This document shows, in pieces, positions 51,801-63,800 of a stretch of DNA of 64,000 nucleotides; within the stretch, counting starts at the first letter, position 1; every line of letters begins with the position of its first letter. Position numbers and translations under genes: made by a program. Source of the stretch: Melanocharis versteri. Lineage: Eukaryota > Chordata > Aves > Passeriformes > Melanocharitidae. Under the pieces are notes generated by a model. That model saw only the letters and a list, made by a program, of their open reading frames with translations. It searched no databases and had not been told where the DNA came from. The stretch is from the NCBI GenBank assembly GCA_013397845.1, contig VZTG01004171.1, positions 207-64,206 on the forward strand, written 5' to 3'.

Positions 51801-54800
51801 ATATTCAAAAATAACTATTGCAACAGATTTTTGCCAACTTTTGATTCTCTTCAATGAACATTATGAGAAAAAGTACTTTTAAAGGTGTTAAAAAAGTGGT
51901 GGGGGAAAAAAAAAAGACAACCAGAAATGCTGCATACTATTTCAAAAGCTTGTAATCAACTCAGAAGCTCAACAGCCTCATATTTAACCGTTATCTGAAT
52001 CTTTTATTCACATAACCCTGTTACTGAAGCATTTCAAATTCCATCGTTAAACACTAATACAGTCAACAAACCTTTGGACATTATTCTGCTGCCAAGTCAG
52101 CTGAGTGTAACACTGGTTTAATTGATGCATAATAAGATGTATTTGCGAAGATGCAACGTTATTGGGCATCATACTGTACGGGCCTGTAAGCAAAGTCTGT
52201 AGAAGGCAAGAGAGGGTCTGTGGAAAGAAAATATGTAACAGTGACCAAATTACAAAAACCAGAAGCTATTGCTAGAAAGAGTTAGAAAGAGAATAAAAGG
52301 CAAATAAGAACAGCTAAATAACTGTTCATATCTACCTGCTGATCCTGCATCAAAGTTTGACAAATGCTGACACTAAATTCATGCTGTTTCTTCAGCTGAT
52401 TGATCTGCTCTTGCCATTGTTCCTTTTCTTCCACATACGAAAGCTCAGACATCCACCGAAAATTTTCCTGACGCCGCATACTTATGTTTTGCTGTTGCCT
52501 GGCCTTAGACACTGGACGATAATTCCCATCTGCTGAAAGGGGACGGCAATTTTTCCACCTGGATTGGGAAAATTTGAAGAATGAGGACAAAATCAGACAA
52601 TTCACACAAGTAATGATACTTCCATTATTCAAATTATGTTTAAGTTGTACATCAAAAACTCACATGGCACAGGCCAGCTAACCGCACATGCCCTTTCGTC
52701 AATCCAACACTATCCTAAACAAATGGAAAATAAAGCCCCCCACCTGACTAGTACAGTCAAAAAAGGTCTAAGGATGCTTCTGGGTCTTGTTTTTAGTATT
52801 TTCTGTTACCGCCATATAATATGTACTTGATGCAAACACAAGCCACCAACATAACATATTAACAGGTACAACCCCTGATCAGCCCACTGTCTACTAAAAT
52901 CATTTCAGTATCAAAACCAGAAGAAATAACTGTAGATGTATATATTAATTTAACATGGCATTTTCATTTAATCACACAAAGATTATTAAGGAAGTCAATC
53001 AGGTGAACAAGAGTTAAAATTATTCACAAACATTAAGAAATAGTTTTCATAACTACAGAAACCAGCAATTCAGAAGGAAAAATTTCAGAGTTAGTTTAAT
53101 TCTCTGAACTACTATTTTTGAAGAGACTGATCTATATCACAGCAAAAAATTCACACAGATTGGTTATCTTGGGAACATCAGGAGCTACTGCCACACAACT
53201 GGACAGCTCAATGGCAGACTTTTAATAAGACTGAAAACAGAAGAAATCACCAAATCACTTGTATAAATTGCAGCTACAAAGACTCAGACACAAAACTGCC
53301 CCTACACACAGCTCCCTAACAAGCAGAAAGAAATTTTCCTTTGCTGTGAGGATGTCTTGTGGTTGATGCAATGCTTCTTCCACCCTCTTCCAAATACACT
53401 CAGACAAGCATTAGATCAACAAGTAATGCTACTAACCTATCTTTGTTTTCTTTAACAAAATAGGCATTTTCTGGTATGTTGTTATTGGGATAGACAGAGA
53501 AACTGTCATTCAAACTTGATGCGTCTTCTTCCTCTTCCTCTGCCTGACCAACTCCATCAGAGAGATAACCGTCTTCATCTCCATTTTCTTCCTCTAGGGC
53601 ACACTGGGTAGAACCTCCCCAGGTAGCCATTGTCCTAGAACATTGCAGGGTCAAGGAGAAAAGGGGTATTTGAAGAAGGAGTATTTTTTTTCAAGTTTAT
53701 GACAAATGATTAGAACAATATGTTGATGATTGCAAGTCTATCTTCAATTAATCAAGCTGCACCAAAAAGAATTAAACCATTCTGAACATGAGCCAGCAGT
53801 GTGCCCACATGGCCAAGACGGCCAATAGCAACCTTGCCTGTATCAGGAATAGTGTGGCCAGCAAGACCAGGGAAGTGCTTCTTCCCCTGTACTTAGCACA
53901 GGTAAGGCCACATCTTGAGTGCTGTGTCCAGTTCTGGGCCCCTCAGTTTAGGAAGGACATTGAGATGCCAGAGCATGTCCAGAGATGGGCAACAAGGCTG
54001 GTGAAGGGTCTGGAACACAAGTCCTGTGAGGAGCGGCTGAGGGAGCTGGGGTTAATGTTTAGCCTGCAGAAGAGGAGGGTTAAGGGAGACCATATTGCCC
54101 TCTACAACTGCCTGAAAGGAGGGTGTAGCCAGGTAGGGATCAGCCTCTTCTCCCAGGCAACCAGTGACAGGACACGAGGACAGTCTTAAGCTGAGCCAGG
54201 GGAGGTTTAGGCTGGACATTGGCAAGAAGTTCTTCACAGAGTGACTGGGAATTGGAATGGACTGTCCAGGGAGGTGATGGAGTCACCATCCCTGAAGGTG
54301 TTTAAGAAAAGACTGGATGTGGCACTCAGTGCCGTGGTTTCTTTGGTGTCAGGTCATAGGTTGGACTCGATCTTCAAGGTCTTTTCCAACCCGGTTGATT
54401 CTGTGATTCTCACCAATGCAAATTTGTATTCTGCTTCTAGTACTGGTACAGATAAATGAAATTACTTTCTGTTTTGGAAATGTATTACTTTACCATGTTA
54501 TAAATTGGGTAAAGATGAAAAAGTAACTCTGATCATTTGGCATTTTCCATGCATTTTCTTCTCCTTAGGTGATTTTTTCCCCTATTGGTAGCATAGGAGA
54601 AACTAAATATGATGGGAAAACCCATAAAACTGGCAAGTTGCTACGTAACAGTCACTTCACAAGTCAAGAAATTAATTTCCTGCTCTGATGTTAAATCATC
54701 ACATTCCTGAACACAGGAAACTGCCCCAACACTGACATCCCACTAAACTACAGAAGCACCCATTGATTAATACAGAATAACTTGTGCTCTTACTTTTCAG

Positions 54801-57800
54801 TTCTGCTCTGCTGTGGAGTACACTGAGCTTCTGACCCTTCACTTTTAACAGATGCAGCAACAGTTGATATTGTTTCTGCAAGCTCTCTCCTTCTCTGATC
54901 TTCAGCCATTAAAGCCTCAAGTTGCTTTCTTCTCTGTCGCAATTCTTCTCTTAAAATCTCATGTCTTCTCATCTCAGACCATAACTGCTTGCAGTAAAAT
55001 GGAAGAATTAGAATATAATGCTAGCATGATTTCCAGGAAGAATAAGTAATATCCAGATCATTATTAAAGACAGTTTCAGGGGAAAAGGTGAAGGAAGATG
55101 CAAAGATAAATCAGGTTTCAACAAATACTTCCATCACTTTCTCCAGGGATGACCTGCCTACAGTATACATTATCAAACGATCACGGTAAAAATCCAAAAT
55201 TAATTAAACTTTCACATTAATGTCTGGCAACAAGTGCTATATTTGGGGGAAAACGTCTTGCCAGTTCAAGTCAGTATTTCCTTCTTTCCAGAAATGAAAC
55301 AAAGAAGTTGCACGTGCTTTGTTAAAATAGCTACTTACTCCACTCTCCAGGCCAACTACTTAAAAATGTATCCAAGCCACCTAAAACTTCTCCTTTTTAA
55401 ACCCTTTTAAGTCACTGCATAGCAAGCATGAAATACCTCATTGCCTACTGGTACAGATTCATCACACTCAAACAAAGGCTTGCCAGCTGTGTTACACTCA
55501 TTCATGGCTGGAGTTGATGTTGCTTGTGAAGTCTGTCTATTTGCTGGGCAGTTACCCAAGCCAGTTGATAACTGAAAAAGAAAGCAAAAGGGCAAAATTG
55601 AGTATAATAGCTTTCTAAAACTTACCTGCAGTTAAAATCCAACACAGTTAAGGCTTTATGAGGTTAGAAAATCAGTATCCTGGGAAAAGGATTTTTGAAT
55701 CAAGGCTGAATATTTATTTCAAAACTTACCTAGGAATCAACAAAACTCAATTTATGTATTATTATATAATATTCTAGATGCACAGTATTGATAATTTACT
55801 GCTCACTTCATAGAAAGAAGTTAATCTTCAAAGAGAATGAAAACCAGCAAAGCCCTGTAGAGTTAAGTTAAAATGCAACGAAGTGTTGATCATGCTTACA
55901 AGACACAGTACTGTTCCAAAAGACCAGAAAATGACTACTAGGAGAACTAAAGCAGCAGTGACTGACAAGTATGTACAGACAAATTCCAGGCTGAAAACAA
56001 GACAGACAGTTCTGTATCTTTGGAGAGTCTATCGAGGCTTTTGAAGATAAACTACAGTGAAATTAAGAATGTGATACAGCAACCACTGAACAAGAACCAC
56101 TGAGAAGTGAATGACATAAGCAGAACTCTAGGTTTAAAAGTCCATCTGCTTACAGTATACAAGTATTACCAATTTTAGGTTTTTTCCAATTTTCATAGGG
56201 AAAAAATGGTGAGCAAGATATTTTATGTTTCATTGCTCAACACCTTAAAAACAGCAAAGAAATACATTCTACCTACCTGAAGGTCAGGACAAGCTTTCTG
56301 TAACACTTGAATTTTTTCCTGGATTTCAATCAGTTTTCTTCTTTCTTCTTGTAACTGCTTAAGCTCCCGTTGCTGCTGCTGAAGTTTAGCTTCATAGAAC
56401 TTCTCTCTGTGTAAATAAGTTATCCACATGTTACTTGGCAAGAAGTTGCCTAAAGCGTGGGTCTACCATCCTTTGTCAAAGGCTTACCTTGCTTTTTCAT
56501 TTAGTCGCACATCCTTTTTTAACTTGTTGGAACTAGCTCGGACATTATTTGGTTGTTGCTTTGTCTCTTCCATCTCACCCAAAAAGTCACCAATATTAGA
56601 TGCATTTGCAATTGCTCCTTGAGGTTCTGGATCATCATCCTAAAAGGATGTCAGAAAGGCAGTTAGACTATTTGCAAGTTGATTCAAAAAAAAAAAAGTA
56701 ACAAATCTCGTTTGTCAAGTTTGTCTAGTTTGATTCTTTCAAAACTAATCAGCCTGAATAGATTTATCTTTAGTACAAATCAAGAACTGAGAAATTGTTA
56801 ATACCATGGCATCATGACTTCAAGATAAATTGACTTAATGAGACAATTTAAAGTTATTTAGCTCACCTATTGAAACTTCCACTATAAATGCAAATAATTT
56901 GTCTCATTCTGGAAGCATAGACCACTTTCCTGTGACTCAGTGGACAGAAACATACAAGCATATGAAGAAACAACAGAGGAGGTAGAAGGAGGAACAGAAG
57001 GAGACTGAGGTGAACAAGATTGCTTATTTACTGCAGTCAATGAAGTTAAATATTATTATTAATAACTTAAAATAATAACAAAACTACTCTTGACAGTTAA
57101 ATCTAAAATATTCCGGAGACAGTCCTCCTGGTTCTCTATCCTGCTTTTATTTTTTTCATGATTTCTGTATTTTCAGTTCTCAAATTGAAAATACGAAAGC
57201 TGTAGCCACTGCTGCTTTTGTTTTCCAATGTGATCATTCCTCATAAAGTCTGCTGAACAGGAGAGATCACTAGTGACCAAGAATGACACAGCTCACAGAT
57301 CTGCTGTATCTTTGCTGAGTACATGCACATACCAGGCCTTGGAAATATGAAGACTGAAGATACACCATTAGTTAGGTTATTTATTAAGGAAGCTGCTGAA
57401 TCATCTCTAATTCTGATTTATAACACTGCACAGTTAGCATCTCTATAGTGATGATAAATAACAACACTGATCTAGATGCTGAGAATTTTTTGATAGGAGT
57501 ATTATATTGAAATAATATTGTGCTTATACTGTTGCTATTGTAAAACATAGGTTCCAACTGAGCCTAAAGTTCTCACATAAAGCCTTTTCATTTCTGATAT
57601 CCCTGTGTGTATTCAGTATGCAAACATTACATTAGATGGTGCTCAAATGTGAGCATTCTGAAGGGATATTAGATCCATGAAATTGTGCTTCTAACATCAC
57701 TAAATTAGCATGAGACATTCTAAATTAAAACCACTTCCAATTTATAGCTGCCCCTCAAAACTCTTGGAATAAATCAAAACCACTGCCCTCTAACCAAAAT

Positions 57801-60800
57801 ACTGGAAGTCAAACATGTTGCAATATCCAAAGCTTTTAATGAAAAACGTTCTTCACTGATTGAACAATGTCGCAAAACCTAGGGTTCAAAAACCTAAACA
57901 TGCTGAATGTTTACTATAATCTTAAAAATGTCTAATATTTTAAAAACTAATACTGATCTACTTCTTGGTTTGTGTTTTGTAATCCAGTGCTAAGGTTAAG
58001 TATTAAGACCACTGTTCTCTTAGGCTAGCATCCTCCAAGAAAATCCTGAATTGAACTTCAGGAGTAGCACCCTTGAATTCAGAAAAATCAAACAGTATCT
58101 CTTTTTCTCTAGCCTAAAAATAAACATTTTAAATGTTGCATTAAGCAGTTTTTCCCTATCAGAAGTTACACATTACATGAAATAACGAATGCCAGATTTT
58201 TGTGCACAAGTTTATATTTATAAAATACCTGCACCATCGCAGCAAGGTTTTGTAACTGTCTAAGCTTCTGTTTTGCGGCTATAAGCCTATTGATCTTCTG
58301 CTCAAACTCGGCATCTCCAGCAACATCACCCAGGCTGCTTCTGTGACTGGATATGGAATCTTCACTAACTCTATCTTCTTCTACTTCATCATCTTCACCT
58401 TGGGGTAGATCAAGGTGCTTGTCATTCTCCCTGTTATGACAGTCTGGAAGCAGGGAGAGGAGGAAACAAAACAGTACCAAAGACACGTTATTGAGCTTCT
58501 GAAGTCCAATGTAATTACTGGACATTAGAAAAATATTAGCTTAATGATCAGGCTCTTGAATATTTTGCTCATTCAACAAGGTACTCCCAAACTCTGTGAA
58601 GCTATCAGAGTTATTCGCACTAAGAAGTAAAATTACTAGATTTTAGAACATACCTAATGCAGAAGACATTTTTAGAGTCCTTATATTAGCAGCAGATCGG
58701 TTGTTTATTTCACAGTCTGTATTAAGATGTCTGCCATCTCTGTTATTAGTTCCACACTGTACATTTGAGTTGCTATTTATTTCACTCCAACTACTGATTC
58801 CTTGAGGGTTTCTAGGGTAAAAACAAATTACTCATGTTAACTTTTTAAAAACTGGTATGGATACAATTTTACTTTAGCCTTTTTCTACCTAGCTTTTTTA
58901 GGAACAGGTGCCCTGACCCCTCTCCAAAAAACCAACAAAATTCCTAAACAAACAAATTCCAACCCCATATAAAATCAGTACAGACAGTGGGAGTTTTTCC
59001 ATATTTATCTCTCCAACAGATTACTTTTTTTAAAGCAATCAAAGCAGCTTTAAATTATCCCCTGCTAGATCTGCAACAATACATTAGGCTTTACAGGTAT
59101 TTGCCTATATTATAAAAGCTTTATATGATGCATAGCTAAGCGACTGTTCATTTCTGCAGAATGAAGATCCTCAATGCGCACAGGTGCCAGACTATAGCTG
59201 TAAATTACTCTGTAAACTGAAGGGTTTTTTTACTCCTATTCTCTACTCTAAGACTGTAATCTTCTAGTGAAATTCCATACACATAATTCAGTGCTTAAAC
59301 CCAAAGGAATTACAGATTTTTGAAGTCTTATATCGATTTTCTAAGTGTTCACGCTAATCTAAATAAGACACCAGGAACTAGATGATTATTAAACATTTGT
59401 GTAACAGCTACTTCAAATTTAAAAAATTATAATTTTGTTAATGTAATATTCACAGATTTAAGTTACATCTGGTTGACTGAAATAATGTATTGCAGGTTTC
59501 TCGAAACAACAACTCAGCTACAAAGACTTTGGATGACAAAAAATACAACAACCTAATATTTGTAACAGGCTGTGGATCCTCATGTCCAGAATCACTCTCT
59601 GATTCTTCTGTTTCTTCCTCCTCCTTAGTGTTTTCATTCACAGCATCTGTCATCATATCAGATGTCTGCTCGTAGTAGTGAACTAACTCACGTAACTCAT
59701 TCAGCCTCTTACGAACTTCATTTAGCTTCCTGAGGAGGAAAAAGGAGTTTTTAATCTGTTTTGACATATTAATCCAGTCTATATAGAGTTAAAAAGAATA
59801 TACATACTTTAAAGTTCTTAGAGTTTACTGCCAGTTTCCTAGCTATAAGAACTTTCCACTTGAAGCTCTGAATTCAGTTAACTGTACTAGATTGTTTACT
59901 AAGTAGCCTGTAATACTAAATTAGGCAGATTAAAAAAATGGAAATAGCTACTTAACACAAAACTTAAAAAGTAACACTCCAAATTACAAAAGCAAATTCT
60001 GAAAAAAAATTAAAGAACTTTTACTGAAGCTTTTCTGTTGGATTTAGATTTTCATCCTCTTCACTCTCATTTTGAGAAACCAGGGAATCAGGAGGATAGG
60101 GAGCAGATGCCAGACTATTTGATTCACCGTTGACAACAGTTACTATGCCTATAGGACCAGAAGCAGCTGAAGTTGTACTTCTTTGATCAATACTCCTTTG
60201 GGGAGAACCTGAAGCAGGAAAAACTACAGAAAAGAAATACAGCTTATGTGAACAATTCATACTAAGGAATCTGCTTAACCGAATTATATTAAAATAATGA
60301 CAGAAAATATTACCAATATACAAAACAGCAGTTAATAACTTCTTTCCTTAGAAAAACAAAAGCTGTTTTCTTACATTTCGTTGCATGCAATGTTAATAGG
60401 CAGTGAGTAATAAAGCAGCTTTTGTAAACAAAATTTCAGTTAGTCCCTTTTAGCTTTATCAAATGTCAGAAGTAGAAGCTTTCATGCTGTGAATCTGCCC
60501 ACAGAATTTTTTTAAAGGTTTACTTAAGACTGCATTTCTTTCTTATAAAAATTTACCATTTTAGAATTTTGATTGAAAGAAAAACCCTAGCAAATTTTTC
60601 ACCTCTGCTAAGCTCTTTTGTCTATATGCTGTAAAACAAATTGGATGTTTGCTTCTTCCTGCTACATGAAATCATATCCAAATACATTCATATTATATAC
60701 ATTAAATACATACAGAAAACTTGGGGTATAGTAACACAACTATTAAACCAGCCATGTCCTTCTCCAAGTGCATGCTTCAAGGCCTCATTTCTCAATGCTA

Positions 60801-63800
60801 ACCAGAATATGCTGTGATCACCCTTCAGAAATTTCCAGCTACAGGACAAACTTCACCAGTACAAATGTGTTGCTAGAAACAGAGTGACAGTAGCAAGTAG
60901 GTAGGTCTGCATAGATAAGGAGAGCACAAGCCATTAAAAGAAAAGGCCAAAGCTCTAGCCCAGTCTGATAGGATTCAGACTCTAGAATGGCCGGGGACTG
61001 AAGTCCCTGCCACGAGTACATGTGAAAGCCTTTTGACAGAGAGGGAGCAAAGCCATACTGCCATAAAGCTACTAACACATGAAGTGCCAAGTACACAAAT
61101 GTAGATGTACTGTGATAAAAACCACACAAAGCTCAAGTTCATCTGGCACTTTTCACAAGCCAGATGTGTCACAGACAAGCCTTGAAGAAAAAAAACCCAT
61201 CACATCCTCACATTAGTCAACTTCGATGTTATAAACTAAAGTGCTAATAGACACTCATCGTCATTACTTGTAGAGTTCTTCATTAAGACACTCACACAGC
61301 ATTAAAAACCATTTTCATTAATATTGCCCCAGCACAGCTTTTATCACCAGCATTTCATTAACCAATTGCAAGCTGAAAGATGACATTACAAACATGCACA
61401 TTAAAAACATCATATTCTTGAAAAAAAATACAATTCTGCCTATATTGACTTACAGGAAGAGTTATTTAGATGTTGGTCACGAAGTGTATGAAGTTCTCCT
61501 AATAGTTTGTCCATTTTTTGCTTTTTACCCTGCAACATTCGCATCTTGTTTAAAAGCTGTGCCTTCTCATCTGACTGGTGTTCAGACATTGAAGAGTTTC
61601 TGCTTTGTGAAATCTCTCTGGTAAGTGAAAGGCTTTCAGCTTGCCTTCTATTGTCAGGCACAGACTGTGTCTAAAAAGAGTAATTCCATTTTATTCAGAG
61701 TACTACAAAAAAAGGTAAATAAACTTTAAGAAACAAAAAACTCTCTTATGGGCCTTCTATACTCAACACCAGAATCAACACCAAAACAAAGAACATACTG
61801 AAAACACTGTAATGATATCCCAATTATATACTGAGTTAATAATTAAATTGCAATAAAGAAACTACTTCTCTAGACTTTCATGGAAACCCATGAGACACAA
61901 AGCATAGATCAGTCAGCTAATAACCCTTAAAAATTTTCAAGTTTGCTGAGTTTTCAAGCTTGAAGGGAACTCTGATAACTTCTCTAGCAAATACACGCAG
62001 ATGAGCCAGACAAACATTTAACCGCATTGTTAAACAGAATAAAAACTGATAATGGCAAAATTTATACAACACAATCTCAGGACTGACCTGAGAATCATGA
62101 AGTTGGTTGTGAAAGCGTTGAATTAAGTCATTCAATTCTTCATTCAGTTCTGATGTAAGACTTACTCCTGAAACACTACCTGTAGTTTCTGTTACAACTG
62201 GGCATACAGAAAAAGGGGAAAATATAAATACTTTTCCATAGCGATGAAATAAAAGCTGTTTAAATAAAAATGCGTGGTTTAACAACAACATCAATATACC
62301 GACCCACTAAAAATACAACACATATTTTAAATTTTGTGTCCTTTTCACCAGCTTCACTCTTGAAAGATGACTTCTGCTACAAAAATACTAACAAGACAGC
62401 TTAGAGCTGCTTTGTAAAGGACCATACAAAAGAACTTTAGGCTTGCTCTGTGTTTCGCTAAAAACGCCAGAGCAAAATGAAAGTAACCAATTTGTCTAAG
62501 GCTGATAGAAACTTATTAGAAATAAAACTGCAATTATTTTATATAGCTAAACTAACAACAGTGCAGGTAATTTCACTTTCTCAAAATAATAAATTAACAG
62601 GACACCAAGCTTTCATATTGGTGGAAGTTGCAATATTTACATTTGCAAATGGAGTCTTGGAGGTTTGTCCTTCAAAAAGCTTTATCAGAGAAATAAATTT
62701 AAAAGAAAGCTTTTTTCCCCTGACTCAAAGTTCATATTCAAACAGTACTAAATATGCAAGTGGCAGTTGAAAGACCTAAATAATTCTTCTTACTTCCCCC
62801 AAATACAAACCAACAGTTCATAAGAAAAATCAAGAATAAATGCTATTTATTTTCCCCAGAGATTATGACTTCATCACAAGCATAGTAAAGTTTCACTGTT
62901 TTCAAATTTTGAAAACATTTATTTTGCCCTAAGTTGAATTTGAATCTTAACATTGGGTAGACTAATTCTTAGGAGAAAAACTCATGCTCTTAGAATTTTA
63001 CAGGTAAACCACAGTAATCAGCTCTGGGTTTTTAAATGACACATCATTTTATAATGTTATATTGTCAACTCTTCAGAAACAGGCTTTGCAGTAAAAAAAA
63101 GCCTTTTTAATGTGTATTTCACAATTCCAGCTTTAATCATTCAGTCAGCATGCTAACATGATATAAGGGACACCATCATTCCACATACCAGAATCATCCA
63201 GGACAGCAATGGCTTGCTCTGCTTTATGCTGCAAAGCAAGAAGAGCTGCCTGTCTTCCTTGAAGAGCCTTCAATTGCTCCTGCTGTTGCAGCATCCTTTT
63301 CAATAAATCATGCTGTTTCTTCAAGTTCTCCAACTCCTCTTTAGCTTCCTGTTGAGGATCTCTGGCCTGCAGGAGATGGAGCAACATTACCATAACCACA
63401 ACCATTTATCTGTTGAGTACCAGTAAAAGAAGTGTCAAAGCAAGCACAACTTGCATATAAATGAACAGCCTGGTTAATGGAAAAAAGTAAAAATGAAACA
63501 GCTTCACCTTTCTGACAGTCCTTTATTAAAAAAAAAAAAAATTCAGACATCCAATAGGAAGAAGTCTGTACTACCAAGATGTGCTTATAGCTCCTGAGGG
63601 TTTAAGTTTTTTTTACAAAGCCGGTCAGCTGCCCTAACGTGACCCAAAGACTAACCCAAGCCTCCCTCTGTCTTTTACATCATAACAGAGGGTATTAACC
63701 TTTAGGACTGGTAAAGATAAGGCATTGTATCATGGAGCTATATAAAACACAAGATCTTAATTGGTCTACTGGCCTAAAATCTCTACAAATTTTCAGCAGA

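Noticed and set aside
53788..54189. 133-codon + strand ORF in a PCM1 intron
   Set aside because: This is the degenerate coding end of a CR1 LINE, not a host gene.
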